In this document: piece by piece, positions 1 through 5,876 of the stretch
Layout: each line of letters opens with the position of its first letter
Position numbering within the stretch: the first letter of the stretch is position 1
Source of the DNA: Deltaproteobacteria bacterium
GTDB lineage: Bacteria; Bdellovibrionota; UBA1018; UBA923
NCBI GenBank assembly: GCA_016194725.1
Contig: JACQAW010000242.1
Location: 1-12,242 of the forward strand
DNA: 12,242 nucleotides
Reading direction: 5' to 3'
Program-made: the position numbers and the translations under genes
The notes under the pieces: model-generated
The model's database searches: none
Seen by the model: only the letters and a program-made list of their open reading frames with translations
What the model was told of the DNA's origin: nothing

Positions 1-165
1 ATAGGGGCCGGCTTTGTCGAAGGTCTGTTTGAAATGCTGGAAGGGTGCCAGGCACGCATGCTTCTGGTGGCCTATGGTCCCGAATTTTCTGTTCTAAAAA
101 ATACCGTGATCGAAATCTGCCCCGTTTCAATTCTATTAATATCAAGTACAATCAATAGCTTATAA
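1..165 (+). CDS. Possible 3' fragment of a ketosynthase-like gene (partial, perhaps truncated)
   Basis: Frame 1 is open from the window edge to a TAA at 163-165, giving about 54 residues with no start inside the window. Residues 2-28 (GAGFVEGLFEMLEG, then a stretch ending MLLVAYGPEF) resemble from memory the part of beta-ketoacyl-synthase-like chain-length-factor proteins where a small-residue loop and helix lead into a buried strand of the type 'vLLVAYD'. From about base 90 the sequence turns AT-rich and the peptide no longer resembles that family, which normally continues for several dozen residues. Either the gene is truncated or frameshifted here, or the resemblance is chance. With no start, no codon-use support and no neighbour to the left, this is a weak call. 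Confidence 0.28.
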   Translation: MGAGFVEGLFEMLEGCQARMLLVAYGPEFSVLKNTVIEICPVSILLISSTINSL

Positions 166-213
166 CGCTTCCAAAATACCCACTGTAATATCATACTAAT
201 TTAATCAAATATA

Positions 214-242
214 TTGACCAACGCACTGTGTCAGGTTATAGT
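214..242 (+). promoter_or_regulatory. Sigma70-type promoter of the Ser/Tyr-rich protein gene
   Basis: A TTGACC box at 214-219 and a TATAGT box at 237-242 are separated by exactly 17 bases, close to the sigma70 consensus. The region lies in an AT-rich gap. Transcription would begin near 249, leaving about 40 bases of leader before the ATG at 290. An AGGAG ribosome-binding site at about 279-283 sits at good spacing from that ATG. Confidence 0.7.
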
Positions 243-289
243 GCGCGCAATAATTAAGTGACCCGCGTGTCCATTTTAGGAGTGTCCAG

Positions 290-841
290 ATGTTAAAGCC
301 CAGAAATTTACAAATCGTGAGCATGTTGACTGCCGTCGCCCTGATCTCCACGTCGGCTCTTGCCGCACCAAAACGCGGCGGTTCGAGCAGCAGCTCGAGC
401 AGCAGCAGATCAAGTTCTTCGAGCTACTCTTCACCAAACCGCTCAAGCTCGACGCCGAGCCGGTCGTCTTCGACCAGCAGCTATGGCTCACCACGGCCAA
501 GCCTGCCCCCAAGCTACGGCAGCCCAAGCCGCCCGGCTTCGACTCCTTCGCGGACGTCGTCGACGCCAAGCCGCTCGACGCCTCAGCCTTCGACGTACAA
601 CCGTCCGGGCACGTCGACTCCTGCGTACCATCCGTCGACTCCGACACAGCGCCCCTCGACTCCAGCACAGCGCCCCTCGACTCCAGCCAATACGAACACT
701 GCCGGCCGCACCAACACGCACCGATGGGTGGGAGCAGCAGCTATCGCCAAAATGGCAACACCCCAACGATGCCCAAGGCCCCTCAGAAATACAACCCGAA
801 CTCGAAATACCCCACCACGAAAACCACCAACGGCGGCGTGA
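290..841 (+). CDS. Secreted Ser/Thr/Pro-rich protein, N-terminal piece of a frameshifted gene
   Basis: The start is supported by AGGAG just upstream and by a classic signal peptide of about 25 residues (positive MLKPR, a hydrophobic core, then cleavage near TSALA|APK). After cleavage come poly-Ser blocks and repeated S-T-P-S-R / R-P-S-T-P-A units, a low-complexity, probably disordered, surface-exposed or wall-spanning linker. An exact 21-bp tandem duplication at 646-687 encodes part of it. From about residue 145 the reading frame becomes nonsense-like (basic, no longer repetitive), while the neighbouring frame takes up a sensible Gly/Ser/Tyr-rich protein from about 724. I therefore read this as the 5' part of a single gene of about 538 codons ending at 1905, interrupted by a one-base loss near 726-732. 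The function is not recognised. Export is well supported. Confidence 0.75.
   Translation: MLKPRNLQIVSMLTAVALISTSALAAPKRGGSSSSSSSSRSSSSSYSSPNRSSSTPSRSSSTSSYGSPRPSLPPSYGSPSRPASTPSRTSSTPSRSTPQPSTYNRPGTSTPAYHPSTPTQRPSTPAQRPSTPANTNTAGRTNTHRWVGAAAIAKMATPQRCPRPLRNTTRTRNTPPRKPPTAA
646..687 (+). repeat. Exact 21-bp tandem duplication in the Pro/Ser/Thr linker
   Basis: Two identical 21-bp units, 646-666 and 667-687 (each begins ACAGCGCCCCTCGACTCC), lie head to tail and encode the repeated R-P-S-T-P-A-Q motif. A partly matching copy precedes them. Because the unit is seven codons, copy-number change would lengthen or shorten the linker without shifting the frame. Confidence 0.85.
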
Positions 842-1905
842 TCGAAAATCGCGGCAACCATCAAGTACATTACCGTGCTGATGGCTCTCGTGAAAAAGTC
901 GTGGCCGGCAACAAGACCACGGTTTATCGCGCTGACGGCTCACGCGCTCAGGTCGTTCGTGGCAACACGCGCACCGATTACGGCAAGGGCGGAGCCCAGA
1001 CCGTGTATCGCGGCGGCGTTCGCCAGTACAACCAGAACCGCGTCGTGGTCAACAACACGACCGTGATTCAACGTACCTACTACAGCGGCGGCTCAAGCTA
1101 CGTCCGTACCTATAACCCCTATTACTGGGGTGGCCGTTCTTACTACGCATATACTCCAGCTATCGTGTTCGCACCATCGTTCTACGGCTACTGCTACACC
1201 CCCTGGTACACGCCAGTCGTGTACAGCTGGGGCTGGAACTCGTCGCCATGGTACGGCTACTACGGCTACTACTATCGCCCGTACCCGCGCTACACGTCGC
1301 CTGCCTACTGGCTCACCGACTATCTGATCTCGGACATGTTGGCGACGCAGTATCAGGACAACTACGCAGCTGCACAGACGGCACAGGCTAATGCGCAGGC
1401 TGCTCAGGCCAACGAACGTACGGCTGAAGCCAACGAACGTGCCGCCGAAGCCAACGAACGTGCTGCTGAAGCCAACGCCCAGGCTGCCCAAGCCGAAGCC
1501 AACGCACATGCGGCATCGCCTATCACAGATGAAGTGAAGGAACAGATCAAGGCTCAGGTTGAAGAAGCCATCAAGGCCAACGAACAGAAAACGCCAATCC
1601 AGATCGGTTCTCTGATGAGCGACACGAAGCACGTGTACGCTGTTTCCGACGACCTGGACGTTACGACTGCCGAAGCAGGCACGGAATGCACGCTCACCAG
1701 CGGCGATCTGATTCGCCTGTCTGACGTGCCGAACGACGGCGACCAGGCTGCCCAGATGATGGTCATCAGCGCGAAAAAGGAAAGCTGCGCTGCTGGCTCC
1801 AAGATCATGGTATCGATGACCGATCTTCAGTCCTTCCAGAACGACTTCGCTGAACGAGTCGAAACTGGCATGGGTAAGATGAAGACCGAGATGCCGCAGA
1901 AATAA
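724..1905 (+). CDS. Tyr-rich / coiled-coil exported protein, C-terminal piece of the frameshifted gene
   Basis: This 393-codon frame has no ribosome-binding site at its first ATG and no signal peptide, and its frame is open back to the stop at 259-261. It is best taken as the continuation of the gene starting at 290. The order is: two similar units with the motif YRADGS (about residues 51-90); a Tyr/Trp-rich segment (about 118-205) with SFYGYCYTPWYTPV, WYGYYGYYYRP and PAYWLTDYLISDML; an Ala-rich heptad region (about 215-262) with repeats of A-N-E-R-A-A-E, likely coiled coil; and a compact C-terminal domain (about 270-393) with two Cys. The Tyr-rich segment resembles uncharacterised exported proteins with 'YGWGW...PWYGYYGG' and 'SLWLTDYLI' motifs that I recall from Acidobacteria and other Gram-negatives. 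Their function is unknown. A cell-surface or envelope role is inferred. Confidence 0.75.
   Translation: MGGSSSYRQNGNTPTMPKAPQKYNPNSKYPTTKTTNGGVIENRGNHQVHYRADGSREKVVAGNKTTVYRADGSRAQVVRGNTRTDYGKGGAQTVYRGGVRQYNQNRVVVNNTTVIQRTYYSGGSSYVRTYNPYYWGGRSYYAYTPAIVFAPSFYGYCYTPWYTPVVYSWGWNSSPWYGYYGYYYRPYPRYTSPAYWLTDYLISDMLATQYQDNYAAAQTAQANAQAAQANERTAEANERAAEANERAAEANAQAAQAEANAHAASPITDEVKEQIKAQVEEAIKANEQKTPIQIGSLMSDTKHVYAVSDDLDVTTAEAGTECTLTSGDLIRLSDVPNDGDQAAQMMVISAKKESCAAGSKIMVSMTDLQSFQNDFAERVETGMGKMKTEMPQK
726..732 (+). other. Probable frameshift site joining the 290 and 724 frames
   Basis: The frame starting at 290 makes sense up to N-T-H-R near 724, and the frame carrying the Tyr-rich body makes sense from about 727 onward. 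The switch needs one extra base (or minus-one slippage). Two G-triplets lie here, 726-728 and 730-732. Adding one G to the first gives a smooth N-T-H-R-W-G-G-S-S-S-Y junction and an intact gene of 539 codons including the stop. No canonical X-XXY-YYZ slippery heptamer is visible, so a lost base in a short G run is the simplest reading. Confidence 0.6.
1408..1491 (+). repeat. 21-bp heptad-coding tandem repeats
   Basis: Units at 1408-1428, 1429-1449 and 1450-1470 (each begins GCCAACGAACGT) encode A-N-E-R-[TA]-A-E. A fourth, degenerate unit at 1471-1491 encodes A-N-A-Q-A-A-Q, and similar Ala/Gln/Asn heptads flank both sides. Differences between units are mostly at third codon positions, which suggests selection on the heptad protein pattern. 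The likely structure is an Ala-rich coiled coil. Confidence 0.8.
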
Positions 1906-1930
1906 TCGACGCTAGTACAGGTCGACAAAA

Positions 1931-1980
1931 AAGGGGGCCGGGTTGGCAGCCGCGAATAGTGGCAGGCAACCCGGCCTTTT
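1931..1980. terminator. Bidirectional intrinsic terminator between convergent genes
   Basis: A perfect 10-bp inverted repeat (GGCCGGGTTG at 1936-1945, CAACCCGGCC at 1967-1976) encloses a 21-base loop. It is followed by TTTT on the plus strand and preceded by a run of six A (1927-1932), which reads as a T run on the minus strand. It therefore serves the plus gene ending at 1905 and the minus gene whose stop codon (1979-1981) overlaps its edge. Confidence 0.8.
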
Positions 1981-3070
1981 AGTTTCTGCAGCCGCTCTCG
2001 AGCTGTCGCCAGGTGGCAAAGAGCAGCCTCGACGACGTGTTACTGAAGCGTTGCGCGACATACACGCCTTTGCTTACGGCAACCCAGTCATAAACCGGCC
2101 CCGGAAAACACTTCTGGGCTGGCAGCTCAAAACCGCGATCGATTGCGTAGATGCGGATGCTGGGAGTGTGCTCGAGCGGCGCGCGTTTGGCCCCGTATAG
2201 GGCATAGGAGCCGTAAACACGCGCCTGGTAATGAAAACCTGGCTCTGCATTCAGCAACTTCACCACGCCCGTGCGCGAGTCGTGCAGCATGATCGTGCTC
2301 GTCTGCGACTGGGCATAGCCATTCTCGCTTTCCTCCCACACCGTATAAGGGCCGCTGAGCGCGGGACGCTCCTGAAACAACGCCGAGGGCGACAGCCGCG
2401 TGAAGCGGTCGGTGTTCAGGTCGAGGCGATAGATATTGGGCGAGCTGTACTCGTTGCTTTGAAAAACGACCGTGTCGCCGTCGATTTTCGGATACTCATT
2501 GTGAACCATGCGCCGATATTCGGGCGGGACGTCGGTGCGCAGGATGGGCCCGCTGGCCAACACCCTGTACTTTTCCCTGCCGCGGCCATCCCCATTTTCC
2601 CCGCTTTCCCAAAGAAAAATCGAAAGGCCGCTGCCTGTGTCGTCGTCCGCACGTTCCCACACGGCGCGGATACGCTTGCCCGCGACCGCCAGGCCGGGCT
2701 CGACGATCCAGGGAATCCGCGTGTGCAAAAGCCGCGGCCTGCCACCATCGAGCCGCGTCAGCAAGACATCTATTTTCTGATTCAGATGTCCCGCACCGTA
2801 GAGGACGAAATCGCCGGCCACCGCGGGCGCGAATGGGCGCTTGGAAGCTTTGACTTCGGATCTCTTTCCCGTGGCGGCATTGAGCGTATAAAGATATTTT
2901 TCAGAAGCTTGGTTCCCCACCTCCTGCCAAACCACGTGCGCGTCGTCGGCGCCCAAACGTACGATCACGCTGCCCTGGGTTTGATGCAGAATACTGGCCG
3001 GTGCGGCCTGCGCGCTGTTCAAAGCCACTACCGCGAGTGCCGCGAGTCCAAACATAAGAAATTTATTCAT
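1979..3070 (-). CDS. Secreted TolB-like beta-propeller protein
   Basis: The frame is open further upstream, but I place the start at the ATG at 3068-3070. AAAGGA lies at good spacing before it, and it begins a textbook signal peptide (MNKFLMFGLAALAVVALNSA, cleavage about AQA|APA at residue 22). The mature part is about 340 residues of repeated blade-like units of the form 'g..VVW/VVF ... IYxxDLxT ... lsp', for example DGDTVVFQSNEYSSPNIYRL, then LSGPYTVWEES with TIMLHDSRTG, then YGSYALYGA with SIRIYAI. This pattern is typical of six- or seven-bladed propellers of the TolB/PD40 type found in periplasmic and surface proteins. There is no catalytic motif. A binding or scaffolding role in the envelope is inferred; the exact family is not recognised. 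It has its own leader hairpin and is transcribed towards the upstream gene. Confidence 0.85.
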   Translation of the reverse strand: MNKFLMFGLAALAVVALNSAQAAPASILHQTQGSVIVRLGADDAHVVWQEVGNQASEKYLYTLNAATGKRSEVKASKRPFAPAVAGDFVLYGAGHLNQKIDVLLTRLDGGRPRLLHTRIPWIVEPGLAVAGKRIRAVWERADDDTGSGLSIFLWESGENGDGRGREKYRVLASGPILRTDVPPEYRRMVHNEYPKIDGDTVVFQSNEYSSPNIYRLDLNTDRFTRLSPSALFQERPALSGPYTVWEESENGYAQSQTSTIMLHDSRTGVVKLLNAEPGFHYQARVYGSYALYGAKRAPLEHTPSIRIYAIDRGFELPAQKCFPGPVYDWVAVSKGVYVAQRFSNTSSRLLFATWRQLESGCRN

Positions 3071-3102
3071 TCGGTTTCCTTTGAAAAAAGAAACCATTTC
3101 TG

Positions 3103-3123
3103 ATGGCGGTTGTAAACCGCCAT
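3103..3123. promoter_or_regulatory. Perfect 9-bp inverted repeat in the leader of the propeller gene
   Basis: ATGGCGGTT at 3103-3111 and AACCGCCAT at 3115-3123 flank a three-base loop. On the minus strand the hairpin ends 33 bases before the ATG and is followed after some 10 bases by a T-rich run (3080-3090). It could be an operator, an mRNA-stabilising 5' hairpin or a weak attenuator. The sequence alone does not decide. Confidence 0.5.
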
Positions 3124-3153
3124 TGCCGTGCCTGGACGTAATAAAACTGGCCA

Positions 3154-3182
3154 CAAATATCAGTTGATTTATCGATAAGCAA
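3154..3182 (-). promoter_or_regulatory. Candidate promoter of the propeller gene
   Basis: Read on the minus strand, TTGCTT (3177-3182) and TATTTG (3154-3159) are separated by 17 bases, a moderate sigma70 match between the rhodanese terminator and the propeller start. The start point would be near 3147, giving a leader of about 77 bases containing the 3103-3123 hairpin. Confidence 0.35.
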
Positions 3183-3190
3183 AAGGAAGC

Positions 3191-3230
3191 GGGCCGGGTG
3201 GTCGCGCCTTGCAGCGCGACCACCCGGCCC
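3191..3230 (-). terminator. Strong intrinsic terminator of the rhodanese gene
   Basis: A perfect 17-bp stem (3191-3207 with 3214-3230) and a six-base loop form a very stable GC-rich hairpin 27 bases past the rhodanese stop codon. On the minus strand it is followed by GCTTCCTTTTGC, a broken T tract. On the plus strand only TTT follows, so minus-strand use is more likely. Confidence 0.8.
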
Positions 3231-3257
3231 TTTGTGCATCCCACCGCCCAGGAACTG

Positions 3258-3668
3258 TCAAGCAGCGCGTCCCAGCTTCGCTTCTTCCAATTTTCCTTTT
3301 TCAACCGGATACTCGAAATCTTTCCAAGTATCGAAGCCACCATCGAGTTCCATCACGGAATACCCTTTGTCGGCGAAAAAATAACTGGCCCTTGCAGCCA
3401 GATGGCAAACGATGTTGTAGCAGTACACGACATTCAGCTTTTCCTTTGAAAGCCCTTTAAAGGACGGCCATTCGCTCCCGGGCAGATTGATCGCTCCTGG
3501 AATGTGCCCCAAGGCAAACTCATCGGCGCTTCGTACGTCGATGATGGCCGGGCTTTCGCCGGTGTCCATAACGTGTTTCAGCTCTCCTGGACCGGTCGTG
3601 AAGGCGACTTTATTTTCAAAATACTCCCTCGCCTTTTCGGGAGTATTAAGTTTCATGCGCAGTTTCAT
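3258..3668 (-). CDS. Single-domain rhodanese-like protein
   Basis: I take the ATG at 3666-3668 because a strong GGAGG-type site lies about 9 bases before it; an in-frame ATG at 3699-3701 lacks one. The 136-residue product has the rhodanese hallmarks: the CH2A-type segment DVRSADEFALGHIPGAINLP (44-63), the loop VVYCYNIVCHLAARA with the expected active-site Cys83, and the C-terminal GGFDTWK (110-116). The second Cys (88) in the loop and the lack of the classical C-x-x-G-x-R loop place it in the variant group with 'YCYN..CHLA'. Such proteins transfer sulfane sulfur or act as redox/sulfur sensors; the substrate cannot be deduced. There is no signal peptide, so it is cytoplasmic. It is divergent from the membrane protein gene at 3770. 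Confidence 0.9.
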   Translation of the reverse strand: MKLRMKLNTPEKAREYFENKVAFTTGPGELKHVMDTGESPAIIDVRSADEFALGHIPGAINLPGSEWPSFKGLSKEKLNVVYCYNIVCHLAARASYFFADKGYSVMELDGGFDTWKDFEYPVEKGKLEEAKLGRAA

Positions 3669-3692
3669 GGCTGACTCCCTCCCTTCAGCATT

Positions 3693-3698
3693 ACTATA
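3693..3698 (-). promoter_or_regulatory. Candidate -10 box for the rhodanese gene
   Basis: On the minus strand a TATAGT hexamer lies 25 bases before the chosen ATG (3668), just upstream of the ribosome-binding site. No convincing -35 box is found at 16-18 bases, so only the -10 is proposed. Confidence 0.35.
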
Positions 3699-3769
3699 CA
3701 TTCATTCCCCGTGCCAAAGCTCATCCCGAGGTACGAGGCTTGCAACGGTTTCGGTCGGGAGGTTCGCAT

Positions 3770-4345
3770 ATGCCTTTAGAAATGGTGAAAAACAATAAAG
3801 AGGATCAGGCGGGCATCTCGCACCGCTATCATGGCGTGCGCGTAAACTGGGGTTCGATCTTTGGCGGCGCGTTCGTCAGTATGGGTTTGAGCGTCTTGTT
3901 CCTGGTGCTAGGAAACGCAATTGGCCTGGCAGCGTCGAATATGATCAACCCCACAGCTGGCGGCGGACTGGTGACAGGCACGTTCATCTACACGATCGTT
4001 ACCTTGGCGATTTCGTTTTATGTCGGTGGCCTGGCAACCTCGCTGGCGGGCGACTTGGTTACCCGTGTTTCGGGAATGTTGCACGGAATGGTTTCCTGGG
4101 CGCTGGCGGTCACGTTCGTGGCGTTGTACGGCATCATGTTTATTCCTTCGGTAAGAGCCATAGTTGCCGGCATTGGCCCAAATGGCGCCAACTGGCTTGT
4201 GGCCCTGACCACCATCTTCAGCTGCGTGCTTGCGACTGTGGGTGGCGGAATTGGCGCCAGTCGCGCGCGCGCGCGAATGACGAGGCTCGAAGCCGAACTG
4301 GAACGGCGAGATGAAGCAGAGGATCGCGCAAAACACGCGGCCTGA
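3770..4345 (+). CDS. Four-helix inner-membrane protein of unknown function
   Basis: The start at 3770 is chosen because GGGAGG lies 7 bases before it; an in-frame ATG at 3740 has no such site. The 191-residue product has a short charged N-terminus, then VNWGSIFGGAFVSMGLSVLF opening helix 1 (about 27-56), helix 2 (about 67-92, ISFYVGGLATSLAG), helix 3 (about 103-125, MLHGMVSWALAV), helix 4 (about 142-163), and a highly charged C-terminal helix (166-189). The 'WG.iF.GAFV' opening, a Gly-rich helix 2 and an 'LHG...WAL' helix 3 recall a widespread group of uncharacterised bacterial membrane proteins. I cannot name a function. No catalytic or transport motif is evident. Confidence 0.88.
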   Translation: MPLEMVKNNKEDQAGISHRYHGVRVNWGSIFGGAFVSMGLSVLFLVLGNAIGLAASNMINPTAGGGLVTGTFIYTIVTLAISFYVGGLATSLAGDLVTRVSGMLHGMVSWALAVTFVALYGIMFIPSVRAIVAGIGPNGANWLVALTTIFSCVLATVGGGIGASRARARMTRLEAELERRDEAEDRAKHAA

Positions 4346-4357
4346 GTTCAAGCTGGG

Positions 4358-4416
4358 CGGCGCACGTGCTGCGCCGTCTTAGCCGCAAAAACAAAATTCG
4401 ATGTTTTCGATTTTTT
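4358..4416 (+). terminator. Weak terminator region after the membrane protein gene
   Basis: Two hairpins follow the stop. The first is a 7-bp GC-rich stem (CGGCGCA at 4358-4364 with TGCGCCG at 4370-4376) with little T tract. The second is an AT-rich one (AAAATTCGA at 4393-4401 with TCGATTTTTT at 4407-4416, one mismatch) ending in six T. Either or both could end transcription weakly. A promoter for the next gene might overlap, but I see no clear boxes. Confidence 0.4.
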
Positions 4417-4430
4417 AGGCTTTCTGGGTT

Positions 4431-5876
4431 ATGTTTGCAGACATGCTCAAACCTTTTGCCGCGGAACGCGGCGTATATTGCAACCGTACTTTGAATTTCC
4501 GTTCGCTGCGCGCCATTGGCTATGACATGGATTACACCCTCATCCATTACCAGGAAGCCGAATGGGAACGCCGGGCCTATGAGCATCTCAAACAGCAGCT
4601 ATTGGCCCAGGGCTGGCCGGTGAACGATCTCATTTTTGACCCCGCGAAAGTTTGTCGCGGCCTGGTCATCGACACCGAGCAGGGTAATCTGGTGAAAGCC
4701 AACCGCTTCGGGTTCGTCAAACACGCCATGCACGGCACGCGCGTGGTGGCGTTTGACAAGCAACGCGAAACCTATGCGCGCACCATCGTGGACCTGAACG
4801 AAAGCCGTTGGGTTTTTCTGAACACGCTTTTTTCGTTGTCCGAGGGCTGCATGTACGCCCAGCTGGTCGACTTGCTCGACGAACGCAAGATACCCAGCAT
4901 CCTGGGCTATGCCAGCCTGTATTACCACATGAAGAAGGTGCTCGACGCCGCCCACATGGAAGGGCGCCTGAAAGCCGAAATCATCGCCAACCCCGAGCGC
5001 TTCGTGGTGCTGGATGCCGAAATGCCGCTGGCGCTGCTGGACCAAAAGCACGCTGGCAAAAAGCTGATGCTGATCACCAACTCGGAATGGTCTTATACGG
5101 TACCCATGATGGCCTATGCCTTTGACCGCTACCTTCCCAAAGGCACCACATGGCGCGACCTGTTCGACCTGGTTATTGTCAGCGCGCGCAAGCCGCAGTT
5201 TTTCACCACGTCGAGCCCATTTTTCGAAATTATCGACAACACCGACACGCTCAAGATGCATTCGGGCGAGCTGAAAAAAGGCATCGCCTACCTGGGCGGC
5301 AGCGCCGCGCAGGTGGAGCGCCACCTGGGTTTGTCGGGCGACGAAATTCTTTACGTGGGCGACCATATGTTTGGCGACGTGCATGTCACGAAGAACGTCC
5401 TGCGCTGGCGCACGGCCCTGATTTTGCGCGAGCTCGAGCAGGAAATCGAAGTGACGCAAAGCTTTAAACCCGTGCAAGCCAGGCTGGAGGGCATGATGAA
5501 CGAAAAAGAGGTCATCGAAGCCGAGCTTTGCGAGCTGCGCGTGCAGCTGCAGCGCAGCCGCCACCACTATGGGCCGGCACTTTCGGCCCCGGCCGATCAG
5601 CTGGTGCGGCGCACGAGCGAGCTGCGCGCGCGCATAGACGCGCTGGACGTCAATATCGGGCCGTTGGCCCAGGCCGCGGCTGAGCTGAGCAATCCTTTGT
5701 GGGGCCTGCTGCTGCGCGCCGGCAACGACAAAAGCTATCTGGCGTTTCAGCTCGAGCGGTATGCCGACATCTACACCTCGCGGGTTTCGAACTTTCTCGC
5801 CACTACGCCGTTCGCCTACCTGCGTTCGCCGCGCGGCTCGCTACCTCACGATCTGGCCCAGCCATGCCAAAGCTAA
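4431..5876 (+). CDS. HAD-IG family 5'-nucleotidase (cytosolic purine 5'-nucleotidase-like)
   Basis: This 481-residue product has all four haloacid-dehalogenase motifs in order: I, GYDMDYTLIHY with nucleophile Asp32 and Asp34; II, LMLITNSEW with Thr216/Asn217; III, SARKPQFF with Lys254; and IV, ILYVGDHMFGDVHVTKN with Asp311 and Asp316. The 'DMDYTL' form of motif I and the overall length fit the cytosolic purine 5'-nucleotidase group, which dephosphorylates nucleoside monophosphates such as IMP/GMP in the cytoplasm. A helical, charged region (about 335-410) follows, probably coiled coil. The start is uncertain because no good ribosome-binding site precedes the ATG at 4431; the in-frame ATG at 4443 is an alternative. 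The last 13 bases overlap the next gene, suggesting co-transcription and translational coupling. Confidence 0.92.
   Translation: MFADMLKPFAAERGVYCNRTLNFRSLRAIGYDMDYTLIHYQEAEWERRAYEHLKQQLLAQGWPVNDLIFDPAKVCRGLVIDTEQGNLVKANRFGFVKHAMHGTRVVAFDKQRETYARTIVDLNESRWVFLNTLFSLSEGCMYAQLVDLLDERKIPSILGYASLYYHMKKVLDAAHMEGRLKAEIIANPERFVVLDAEMPLALLDQKHAGKKLMLITNSEWSYTVPMMAYAFDRYLPKGTTWRDLFDLVIVSARKPQFFTTSSPFFEIIDNTDTLKMHSGELKKGIAYLGGSAAQVERHLGLSGDEILYVGDHMFGDVHVTKNVLRWRTALILRELEQEIEVTQSFKPVQARLEGMMNEKEVIEAELCELRVQLQRSRHHYGPALSAPADQLVRRTSELRARIDALDVNIGPLAQAAAELSNPLWGLLLRAGNDKSYLAFQLERYADIYTSRVSNFLATTPFAYLRSPRGSLPHDLAQPCQS

Noticed and set aside
646..687. CRISPR-like or phase-variation repeats
   Set aside because: The units are directly adjacent without spacers and are seven codons long, so they neither form a CRISPR array nor shift the frame.
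724..841. Two genuinely overlapping genes, or programmed frameshifting, at the Ser-rich/Tyr-rich junction
   Set aside because: No slippery heptamer or stimulatory structure is evident. The second frame has no start signal. One missing base explains the layout more simply.
360..881. Arg/Ala-rich plus-strand frame within the Ser-rich region
   Set aside because: It is a third-frame shadow of the repetitive Ser/Pro/Thr codons, without ribosome-binding site or composition expected of a real protein.
2231..3103. Plus-strand open frame of 290 codons opposite the propeller gene
   Set aside because: It is the antisense of a gene with signal peptide, ribosome-binding site and blade repeats. Its own translation is low in recognisable motifs and has no ribosome-binding site.
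4599..5567. Minus-strand 322-codon frame opposite the 5'-nucleotidase
   Set aside because: It is antisense to a gene with all four HAD motifs, and its translation is His/Gln/Val-rich and lacks any domain pattern.
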